Assembly: GCA_946965045.2 (NCBI GenBank)
Contig: OX337228.1
Span: 3,038,001-3,102,000, forward strand
Source: Epithemia pelagica
Lineage: Eukaryota; Bacillariophyta; Bacillariophyceae; Surirellales; Surirellaceae
Direction of reading: 5' to 3'
Length of the DNA: 64,000 bases
Made by a program: the position numbers and the translations under genes. This document shows, one piece after another, positions 50,206 to 59,390 of this stretch (position 1 is its first letter; the number at the start of each line of letters is the position of its first letter). The notes beneath the pieces are model-generated. The model did not search any database. It saw only the letters and a program-made list of their open reading frames with translations, and was not told the origin of the DNA.

Positions 50206-51669
50206 ATGGTCGCATTCTCATCGTTGTCGTCCCCCGGGATGTTCAAGCACAAGCTTGATCCGACGGCGGTGTTGCGTCGTGCATCGACGATTCCAGGATG
50301 CAAGAGTGTTCCTGTTCCCAATTCTCCCTTGATTTGCAGTTTCCTGGTGGGACTGCAAGACTCATCCTCGCAACAACAACAATCTCATTCCTCCAACCTG
50401 CCACAACGCGATCCCAGTCAGTTGGCACGGATCAGTGTGTTTACAGATACAGGAACTGTTTCGGTGGGTCGCATCTTGCAAGGCAATCTGCGACAAGTCT
50501 TTCGACGCAATGTCACCTCCCTCGATACCATTGAAGAACTATTAAGAGATCCACCACAATTGACCGCCATAGACGAATCGCTGATATCGACGAGCAATTC
50601 TAAATCCGCGTCGTCGAGCATGGCCATGACGGCTGCGTCTTTTTTCTCGACCTCGTCACGAAGTTCACAACTGCAACAAACACAATTGGAATTGGTTCAA
50701 GCAGGCTCTGCCATTTTAAAGGGAGAACGAGAAAAACTACAAGCTCATGTTTCGGCGTTGGAGCAATATCAACGCGATCTCAAAGCACACAAATTGAATG
50801 CTGCTGCTGCAGCCGTGGCGGGCGGAGCTCGGACACCAACTGGCAAGGACTACTCGGCAGCAACATCTTCGATGGAACCCCCGGGTGCCTCTGCAACTAC
50901 CCCCTCTCATCCTCCGTCGTCCACGGCCGCCGCGGCAGCAAGTCCTGCCGTAGACGCTTCCAGCAATCCATCTGCCGGACTGAGTGGAATGGAATTTCAG
51001 TTTAGTTTACCACCTGACGCTATGAAAGACGTGGATCGTTGTTTGACGGACATTCACAGTATGGGCAAATTGGTCCGCAAGGTCGCCACCAACGGTCGAG
51101 GTACTGTCTTTTTGTATGGAAATGGCGGTGTGGCATACACACCTCAAATTCCCAAGGCCTTGTATCATCGTTTGTCCCAACTACGGCATTCCAGTTATGA
51201 ACATCGGCCGGCCTATGTCAGTTTGGGTAGTCGCGATCGGTACTATTGCAGTTTTCACGATGGATCCTATGCCTTTAAGGGTCCCAAGGGCTTGGATCGA
51301 GAATTGAAAAAGGCCAAGCGACAACCGGTATCCGTGGCCTTTGGATCAACCTACGATACCTTTGCTGTTGTTTTTGCCGATGGATCGTGGAAATGCGGTG
51401 GACGGGCTGTCCCACCGGAATTTGAAGAACGATTGGGGAAGCGACGAGACATTCAAACGGTCAATTTGGGACCAGAAGGGGAATGGTTTCTCAAACTCAA
51501 GCCACAATTGCCACAACCTACAATCCAGGCTCCCCCCTCCAAAAAGATGTGGTGGGGTGGCATTCACTCCGAGCTCGAAGCAGCTATTGAAGATTTGTTG
51601 CATGCCGGACATCAATTACATTTCTTGGACTTCGGAGAAGAAGGAAGCTACTTTGTAAGTTATGATTAG
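50206..51669 (+). CDS. protein of unknown function with C-terminal aromatic/DGS repeats
   Basis: 487 residues, ATG 50206. The N-terminal half has a helix-rich segment (QLELVQAGSAILKGEREKLQAH) and Ala/Ser/Pro stretches. From residue about 300 there are four to five similar units of about 35-40 residues, each with an aromatic core: GTVFLYGNGGVAYTPQIP, RYYCSFHDGSYAFKGPK, FAVVFADGSWKCGGRAVP, EWFLKLKPQLPQ, GSYFVSYD. They read like a beta-repeat or propeller-like fold. The last codons overlap a perfect GTAAGT donor at 51655-51660, so a further 3' exon is possible and the annotated end may be intronic. No family is recognised. Confidence 0.6.
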   Translation: MVAFSSLSSPGMFKHKLDPTAVLRRASTIPGCKSVPVPNSPLICSFLVGLQDSSSQQQQSHSSNLPQRDPSQLARISVFTDTGTVSVGRILQGNLRQVFRRNVTSLDTIEELLRDPPQLTAIDESLISTSNSKSASSSMAMTAASFFSTSSRSSQLQQTQLELVQAGSAILKGEREKLQAHVSALEQYQRDLKAHKLNAAAAAVAGGARTPTGKDYSAATSSMEPPGASATTPSHPPSSTAAAAASPAVDASSNPSAGLSGMEFQFSLPPDAMKDVDRCLTDIHSMGKLVRKVATNGRGTVFLYGNGGVAYTPQIPKALYHRLSQLRHSSYEHRPAYVSLGSRDRYYCSFHDGSYAFKGPKGLDRELKKAKRQPVSVAFGSTYDTFAVVFADGSWKCGGRAVPPEFEERLGKRRDIQTVNLGPEGEWFLKLKPQLPQPTIQAPPSKKMWWGGIHSELEAAIEDLLHAGHQLHFLDFGEEGSYFVSYD

Positions 51670-51910
51670 AGGGACGAAAGGATCTCTTGTACGAGTAGTT
51701 TACATATACTAGGTAGGTAGGCCTCAATAACCGTCAGATTTTTTGGTGCGTTGGATCGCGCACCGCGCACCCTTTGCTATCTGGGTCTGGGGTAAAATAG
51801 GAGAATAAGCATATAGATAACCCATAATTACTCCTCTATTTTATTTTGTAGGAGTATTGTATCGAGACCCGTGGCCTTGCTGCGGCAATAGACCAGAAAG
51901 AACGATCACC

Positions 51911-53359
51911 ATGACATCCATCAATCTTCCCAGTTTTCTTCGACGAACATTACGCATGAACTATGACGAAGAAGAGGAGGAAGATCATGATGTTGACCGT
52001 ACAGAAGAAAGTCCTGCGACGGTTCGCAGCTCACAAGATACAACTAAGGCCTCCGCACCTCAACAGCTGCAAGTCGACGAAGAAACATCGACCGAGTCAT
52101 CATTGTCTGCCAAGGACACGACTTCTCCCAACAGCCATTCCCCCTCACATACTGCCCCGAATCCTTCTGCCGGTAAGCCTCAGTCAGAGGCCGACCATCA
52201 TGCTGAAAAACAAGACGGTGAAAGAGAAATGCAACAACCAAAAAAGGGTTCCATAAATTCTGATCCATCACTGGATGCGAAATTGGAAAACAACAAAGAC
52301 ATGTCAAACACCAGTGGTCCAGAATCACCCTCCCCTTCGTTCTCGCCAAGACAAAAATCCTATCGAGAAGTTCAATTCGAAAAAGTCATGTCGGCGAACG
52401 TGGTGAACATGGAAGAACTGCGGAAATTGTCATGGAATGGTGTACCCCCTTCCCATCGTGCATTGGCCTGGAAGATCTTGTTAGGCTACGTTCCCACTAA
52501 TCGGTCTCGTCGACAGGCCAGCTTACAACGCAAACGAGCGGAATATAGAGACGCCATTGCGCAACACTATGACATTGATGATGATTCTCGGACGGCCCAA
52601 GAACAAGAAACCTTGCGACAAGTTCTGGTCGATGTCCCACGGACGGCACCCGAGGTTCCCTTGTTTCGGAATGATCGGATTCGACGGCTGTTGTCACGAT
52701 TATTATATATTTGGGCCATGCGACACCCTGCCAGTTCCTACGTACAGGGGATCAATGATTTGGCCACTCCCCTGTTAGTTGTATTCTTGTCCGAGTACTA
52801 TGAGGGTGAGAATGTGTTGGATGGCCAAGTCATGAATCAGATTGCGGATACTCAATTGCATGAATTGGAAGCCGATGTGTATGGTTGTTTGACCAATTTA
52901 CTGGCTGGCATTCAAGATCACTATACATCGGACCAACCGGGGGTCCAACGTATGGTGATGAGATTAGAGGAACTGGTACAGCGAATCGACGGTGATCTTT
53001 GTCAACATTTGAGTGAGACGGGGATTGAATTTATCCAGTTTGCCTTCAAATGGATGAATTGTCTCTTGTTGCGTGAGTTTGAGTTACCCTGTGTGGTCCG
53101 ATTGTGGGATACGTACATTAGTGAACAGGACAATGGCTTTGAAGGCTTTCATGTCTACGTCTGTGCGGCATTTTTGTGTCAGTTCAGTGCGCAATTACAG
53201 GCCATGAGCTTTGATGAGCTGTTTGCGTTCATGCAAGCCATGCCCACCTCCGATTGGGGCGATACTGAAATTGAGATGCTCCTCAGTCAAGCATATGTCT
53301 TGAGTACTCTCTTTGGAGGGAGTGACGCTCATCTAACGGCCAACACACCTCGAATGTAG
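51911..53359 (+). CDS. TBC domain Rab GTPase-activating protein (TBC1D22/Gyp1-like)
   Basis: 482 residues from ATG 51911; the longer frame begins at TTG. The N-terminal about 155 residues are disordered and acidic. The TBC domain spans about 170-455: LRKLSWNGVPPSHRALAWKILLGY, VDVPRTAPEVPLF, IWAMRHPASSYVQGINDLATPLLVVFLS, FIQFAFKWMNCLLLREF, RLWDTYISE. The IDIPRT-type Arg finger is present as VDVPRT. The glutamine finger is YVQGIND. These finger positions accelerate GTP hydrolysis by Rabs. The closest known match by text is TBC1D22, a Golgi-linked Rab GAP. Its 5' region contains a TACTCCT/AGGAGTA pair at 51829-51856. Confidence 0.93.
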   Translation: MTSINLPSFLRRTLRMNYDEEEEEDHDVDRTEESPATVRSSQDTTKASAPQQLQVDEETSTESSLSAKDTTSPNSHSPSHTAPNPSAGKPQSEADHHAEKQDGEREMQQPKKGSINSDPSLDAKLENNKDMSNTSGPESPSPSFSPRQKSYREVQFEKVMSANVVNMEELRKLSWNGVPPSHRALAWKILLGYVPTNRSRRQASLQRKRAEYRDAIAQHYDIDDDSRTAQEQETLRQVLVDVPRTAPEVPLFRNDRIRRLLSRLLYIWAMRHPASSYVQGINDLATPLLVVFLSEYYEGENVLDGQVMNQIADTQLHELEADVYGCLTNLLAGIQDHYTSDQPGVQRMVMRLEELVQRIDGDLCQHLSETGIEFIQFAFKWMNCLLLREFELPCVVRLWDTYISEQDNGFEGFHVYVCAAFLCQFSAQLQAMSFDELFAFMQAMPTSDWGDTEIEMLLSQAYVLSTLFGGSDAHLTANTPRM

Positions 53360-53666
53360 AACAACAACCGTATCAATAGAGAAAGAATCTGTCACTACCT
53401 TAGCTTCGGACTACTGCGGCAACCCGAACTAAAATTCACGGCGCAATCAAACTCGAAAGCGGAGTTACATGGACTCTCGTTAAGTGACAGGGGTTGATTC
53501 AGAACCCAACTTTGGACACCATGTAACTCTTGTTTACTGTATTCCCATTGGTACTCCATATCGAGAACAGCAGGCGGCAGTCAACAGAACACCCCCTTCC
53601 AAAACAGATTTATTGGTCATCCACAAGATTAACGTTAGTCTCTCTCCTTGAAAGGCTTAAAAGATA
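53360..53666. other. intergenic, convergent 3' ends
   Basis: This lies between the TBC protein and the ERGIC protein genes. No gene was recognised. Confidence 0.4.
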
Positions 53667-54707
53667 TTAGTCGACTTTCTTCGCCACAGCCTTGGCGGAA
53701 TGGACGAGACAGCTTGTGAGCATACCAACAGTCACAAACACTCCTCCGACAATGCTGATAAGAGAACTAAGAAAGACAAGAATGTTGTCTCTTCCTCCAT
53801 GATGGCGTACTGCAATGGGGGAGAAGTCGTATGATACCAACAACCCGGGCAACTGGGGGACTCCATGTGCCACAAGAGTGGCTGGCTGTACTTGGTGGTC
53901 TGTAACGGATAACTGGTACATAGACTTGGACTTCAGAATGCCTCGGTGGAGTTGGGTTGGCACTAGTTTGACTTCAATCTGTTCCAATGCGACGCCTCCA
54001 AATTTGTTTTCAATAAAATTGTACCGTCCTTCCAATGGTTTGTCGTTTGACAAAGGAAAGGAGTCACCAAAACGAATATAGTGAATGTAGTGGGTGACAT
54101 TGAATTGTGACATGCTCGCCTTAAAAGACGCCTCATTGCCTTCAATTCGACGGAGGGCCAACATGGAAGTCACCTCCGTCCACGCTAGTGAATTCAAAGA
54201 TACCACCAAACTCCCCGCCACCAACGGTATACGCATTTCTCCATCGGCCGTGCATCCCTTGGACGGTGCAAAGTGTTCTCGGCCAGTGCCTTTGGAGGAG
54301 ATAGTGGCGAGTTCCGATACTGTAGGTTGTCTCAGTGAGATGGAGTGACCCGGATGGTGTTTGCTGAGCTCATTGGAAGACAAGGATAAACCATCATGAA
54401 TCACATCCATTCGACTGCATCGAATATGAGGGAAGGTAACACGCACTTGTAGTGGAATAGTACCAATCCGATCCAATATTTTCGCTTGCAAAGGTGATAA
54501 ATCCAATGGGCGGATAGGAATGGATTTTGACGCCGCTAGATGGAGGGAATGCGTAGGACTTCCTCGAATATAGACAATTAATTGTCCCACAAAAAGGAGG
54601 AGTGCCGACGTGGCTGCAACGATCGTGATAATGCCTCCGACAGCACTTTTTGTCCTCATATCGGGACGCGTCTTGACAAAGGCATCGTATCTTCGCAATC
54701 CAGACAT
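53667..54707 (-). CDS. ERGIC/Erv41-Erv46 family COPII vesicle protein
   Basis: 346 residues, ATG 54707. The N-terminus (LRRYDAFVKTRPD…TKSAVGGIITIVAATSALLLFVGQLIVYI) matches ERGIC family members: a short cytosolic head, then the first membrane helix. A lumenal domain follows, with the conserved NVTHYIHYIRFGDSFP segment and PGLLVSYDFSPIAV. The second helix is VFLSSLISIVGGVFVTVGML. The C-terminus is KKVD. Erv41/46 proteins cycle between ER and Golgi in COPII/COPI vesicles and help retrieve cargo. Compared with human ERGIC3 the lumenal domain is slightly shorter. The final KKVD is a weak dilysine variant. Confidence 0.88.
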   Translation of the reverse strand: MSGLRRYDAFVKTRPDMRTKSAVGGIITIVAATSALLLFVGQLIVYIRGSPTHSLHLAASKSIPIRPLDLSPLQAKILDRIGTIPLQVRVTFPHIRCSRMDVIHDGLSLSSNELSKHHPGHSISLRQPTVSELATISSKGTGREHFAPSKGCTADGEMRIPLVAGSLVVSLNSLAWTEVTSMLALRRIEGNEASFKASMSQFNVTHYIHYIRFGDSFPLSNDKPLEGRYNFIENKFGGVALEQIEVKLVPTQLHRGILKSKSMYQLSVTDHQVQPATLVAHGVPQLPGLLVSYDFSPIAVRHHGGRDNILVFLSSLISIVGGVFVTVGMLTSCLVHSAKAVAKKVD

Positions 54708-55232
54708 GATGAGCTAGAGGATTGTGTGTCAATTAACCGTCTCGTTAAGCTGTAGGCTACGAATCAGTTCAGAGTTCAATTCAGGAGATGTTGGTCTACT
54801 TTTAAGAGTCTCATTGTCGTAATGCCGATCTCCCACCCCCAATATTGTTGTTTAGGAGTATAGATCTACCCCTGGACAAATCGTGAGAACGTGAGTCATG
54901 AGCATCATGAACCCAGAGAGACGGGCGTGGATCGCGTGCTCAAGACACCTTTTGGTCTTGGGATGTAATGCATGTGGTTTGATTCCGAACTAGCATAAGC
55001 CCTTCGTCCTACACTACTCGAAAATCACGAATGGATTTAGTTCGCAGAGAAAATGCCTGATCCCCTTTTTTGTTCCTACCGTCGATTGTCAAGACTTCAA
55101 CCGGGAAAGATCCAAAATATCTGTAGATGGCTTGGTCAAAGGTCGTTTTACGTAAACTCCATTTTACTCTTCTGCAAATCCCAACTCCAGAGTGAACAGG
55201 GATTCATCTCATTCCCTATAGGCGACTTCCCG
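54708..55232. other. divergent promoter region
   Basis: This lies between the ERGIC gene and C2 paralogue B. AGGAGTA at 54854-54860 belongs to the dispersed motif family. An upstream ATG at 55053 is in frame with the C2 gene. Confidence 0.4.
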
Positions 55233-58200
55233 ATGTCGTCGCAGAAGCATCTTCGATACAAGAGAGAATCGGCATCAGATTTGGCATCATTTACGAGGCG
55301 TGACAATGCTTCGGGAAATGCACCTTCGAGTACTCTCGTCTCTTCGCGTGTCTGGGAAGTCGAAGCACCTGCACCTGTATCGTCCTTGAAGGTAAGATTT
55401 GTGTATGGCATTCTTCTTTGTCGTCTCCAGCGCGTGGTGTCTCTGATGTTCTCTTTGGAAATCTTAATATTTTCTTCCCAACAGGGTGCATTGATTCCAC
55501 GGGCCTTGACTGGTCGTCGTCGTCGCAAGGTGTCCATCGAGGTGCACCAAATTGATAGCAAGGCCAGTGGACATAAAGGGACATACGAAGAATGCATTGT
55601 CCGATTGCTCACGCCTGCTAAGAAGGCAAAATCCAAGCACTTTCGATCCCACCGACATGACCACCATCACAACAAGGAAAACGGGAACGACAATTATGAG
55701 GATTATGATGACGATGATTCGACTGTTGCTCCCGTTGATTCCAAAGATTTGACATCTTCTAACTTTGCTTCACCTGAGTTCTTTGGATGGCATGAAAAGT
55801 ATCGCATGCCTCTTAGGAATATCACCATCAAAGGTACAAACCGCACCAGAGTCTTTGTACAAGTCACGTTGGGAAGATTGAAACAAACACGCCAGCTAAT
55901 CTTTGACACCATGGAGCAGGCGGAAGATTTCCGTAAGGTGTTGTCGGACCATCTGGATCTCGAAAATGACCGAAACCGAGAAAAACTCAAAGTTCTGTTT
56001 GATGGCAAACCTCCTCCTGAAAAGACAGAAATTACCTTTTTGGTGGAAATTTTGTCTGGTTGGGATCTTCCCGTGGGTGATCTCAAAACATCAGATCCCT
56101 ATGTGGTTTGCTCGTTCAATGGCAAAGATGTTCACAGGACGCAGCATATCAACAATACGTAAGTACAGAGGTCACCGACTTTGAAACGAACTTCCAATGA
56201 TCGACGCTCATTTTGGTATTTGTTACGCTCATTTTTGTGTTTGTTCAGGTTGGATCCGATCTGGACCGTCAAAACTGGCGGGCTTTTCCTTTTCACGGTG
56301 GATCCCGAAAGCCTGTTTCTCAGCGAAGGACTTCTTTTCACTGTCAAAGACTATGATGCACTGGGAACTAATGAACAACTAGGTCATTTCTATGTATCGG
56401 GAAGTCTTATTTATGACGGAAAAGGAGAACGATGGGAGTTTAAGCTTTTGCCCATGCCGGGGTCCAAAAAGAAGGCTATTCCTGGCCATGTCGGAGTCAA
56501 GTGTCGTCGTGCCACCGACTACGACATCAAGTTTATGAAGGAGCATGTATACAAGAGTTTGAAAGCGGGTGGAATGAACAAAATGGACATGACGACGGAG
56601 CAGCGAGGCGGTCAGGGAGCCCTCGTGTCGTACTTCCGTCGTCAGACAAGGACGAACAAGGAGGGCGTTCGAGAATACAAGATTCGACCGGAACCGGACC
56701 CAAATCATGTGGAAGAAACCACTTGGATGAGCCGAGACGCAATTGAAGCGGCGACTCGTGAGGAGTCCCATCACTGGATCGATGTTGGAAGTGGTCGACT
56801 GGGTCGTCTTCACGTCGAGATCCTTGGTTGCGACGATTTACCTAACCTGGACACTGGTGGACGAAACAAAACAGACACTTTCGTCGCTCTTGTGTACGAG
56901 GATGCTGTCGTAAAAACGGACGTAATTGATGATTGTTTGAACCCACGATGGCTTCCATGGTCGAAACGAGCCGTAATCTTTCATGTCTATCATAGCAGCA
57001 GCAAGCTATACCTTGGAGTGTTCGACTACGATCGAAGCATCCATCCAGCCGATGATCATGACCTTGTGGGCCGAGTGACAGTTGATCTGACTAACCTTCG
57101 ACCTGATACAATGTATCTTCTGAACTACGATATTTACACCACGTCACGTATTTCGGATCGCAAACGAAAGGGTTCTATTACATTGAGGCTTCGTCTGGAG
57201 ATTGAAGACGAACGGGCTGTACTTCTGTCTAACTTGGAGCCACCTCCAGACTTCTACGTCAATGCGAAGACACGAAAGGACTACCGTGTTATTATGTACA
57301 CATGTACAGGGAAATATGGTATGTTCTCGTGCATCTGGTCGATAGTTGCTTTTTGCAACCAACGATATTCTTATTGTCCTTACCCTATCTCTGGCCTTCA
57401 CAGACACCTCGAAGTATGATATCAAGTATATCAACTCCTATATCGAAGAAATCTTGGCATACCAAGCAACGCTATTTTATTTGAACGATGCCATCATGAA
57501 TCTATTTCTTTGGCGGGGAACCTTTCCGCTCACCTTCAACATTCTAGGAAAGAAGTATCAGATTCTCTTACCTGTTCACTCCTTTTTCACTTTCTTGTCA
57601 CTTGCATTGGTCGTGGAACGACCGCAACTTGCTCCTGCCTGGTTTTTTGGGTAAGTCATCATCGCGATCCACCTCTTCTGGAACAGTCTTAACTCATTGA
57701 AACATCCACTTGACGTTTGACAGAGCTTTGGGATGGATCATGTTGGGGACGATGGATTACCGGCTCCACACACCTGATCCCTGGCTGAATTGCAAAGACT
57801 TCGCGGAATTTTTTGCTGCGCTTCTAATTGGGTTCTCTCCAAAATCTGCCGACTCTATTGAGCAGAATGAGAATGCAGAAGAAGCGAAAGCATTCGTGAA
57901 AAGAATGGAAAAACGAATTGCTGACGCGGAAGAGAAAGCCGCTCAAGAGTACGAAGAGAACGCGAGAGCTCAGGAAGAACTCGAACGAGAGATGGAAGAT
58001 ATTGGTGATACCAGCGGTGATATCAGTACGAATCGAACGGCTGGTGGGTTCTCAGTGGATCCATTCAAGGCCGTTCTCTCTCCTGTGCAGCAGAATCTTG
58101 CGATGGTCTGCAAGTATCTACGTCTTATGCGGTGGATTGTTTATTGGGAGGAGTGCTATATCTCGTTCTGGATCACGGCTGGTTGTTTCATGATTTCCGC

Positions 58201-58912
58201 GGTTTTCGTATTTGTTCCATGGTTCTTTCTTGTCAAGTGGACGTCGAGATTTGTGGTATGGACATTCTTTGGCCCATGGATGAAACTTTTGGACATATTC
58301 TACTTCAGCAAGCTAAAAGATCTATCTGAAGATGAGATTGAAGCTCAGCGGCTTGCAGCTCGTGAAAAGCGTCGACTGGCCACGGAAGAAGCCCTATCTC
58401 AAGCTCGTATCAAGCGCGAAAAGGCTGCGAAGCTCGAGGCCATGAAGACATATATGTTTGGAAAGTACATTGCACGTGTCCCGGTCCTAAAGGAAGATCG
58501 GTTCAAAGATATCCCGCGATCTGAATCCTATGCTGTTCCATACAAGCCCACACCGATACCATTGTCTGAAATTGCAATGCAAGAGGCTGGCTATCACCGC
58601 ACGCGTCTTCCTGGACAACATCTCGTAGGGGACATGATTCCTCGAATGGAGACGGTAAGTTTCACCGAGGCTCCTGTTGGACAGCCTATCAAGCAACGGA
58701 ACCTTGTTGATCGTGATGCGCCGGCAGGAGTGATCTTTGGGGGTCCTGAGTCAACAACCCAGGCATACATCAAGATAGGTTCGTTGGTCTTGGTTTCATC
58801 CATCATCAGTTGGCTAGCGGTCCCATTTTTCTCAGGTCTGATTGATAAACTTCTCGGTAGTCTCCAACCGGCAGCCTTTGATGATGTTGAACTCAGTAAG
58901 GAGGATCTCTAG
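55233..58912 (+). CDS. two-C2-domain membrane protein, five exons (C2 paralogue B)
   Basis: Exons are 55233-55391, 55485-56158, 56249-57318, 57404-57650 and 57724-58912; all introns have GT-AG ends (GTAAGA…AACAG, GTAAGT…TTCAG, GTATGT…CACAG, GTAAGT…GACAG). The protein has 1112 residues; ATG 55053 in the same frame would add 60. C2A (EITFLVEILSGWDLPVGD, SDPYVVCSFNG, LDPIWTVKTGG) is followed by C2B (GRLHVEILGCDDLPNLDT, NPRWLPWSKRAVIFHVYH). Then come at least four membrane segments (FFTFLSLALVVE, ALGWIMLGTMDY, ISFWITAGCFMISAVFVFVPWFFLV, YIKIGSLVLVSSIISWLAVPFFSGLI), with a coiled coil between. The C2B-membrane region resembles paralogue A. A Ca2+/lipid-dependent tethering role is inferred. Confidence 0.83.
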
Positions 58913-59390
58913 ATAGACACAGATTGCCAATCCAATCAGAGCTGTGTAGTAACTAATAAACGGTATTTAGAATACTTAGTTACTTCTAAGTGTACATATA
59001 TTATTTGTTAACATTCTACTTTGCTACTTTTCTACAGACAAATCTCATCGTACTACTTTACTTAACTACTATACCATTCCATGGAAATGAATAGCTGAAT
59101 TACTTAGTGACTAAGTACACCCCTCCCCGAACATATCCAACCTACTTTCCCACATCAAACATCTAGTAAACATGTCGGTACTTTACTTTACTACTTTTAC
59201 CTTCCTCATCCAATACGATGTACTTTACTTCTCTACTAAAGTATCTACATATTTTCCATGCCCTTACTTACTTTTTCATCGCATAGCACACGTTAAACCA
59301 TACTTTAGTACGTTGTAGTACATCCTTCTCTGTCTGACCAATCACAGCGCACAGCACACGTTGACGCTTACTACTTCCTGCTCCAACGAC
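58913..59390. other. intergenic with TACTT-rich repeats and palindromes
   Basis: No gene is seen. There are many TACTT/TACTTTACT words between 58970 and 59320. TACTTAGTGACTAAGTA at 59101-59117 is a perfect palindrome around one G, and ACTTAG (58974-58979) pairs with CTAAGT (58986-58991). Likely upstream control or repeat DNA of the next gene. Confidence 0.5.
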
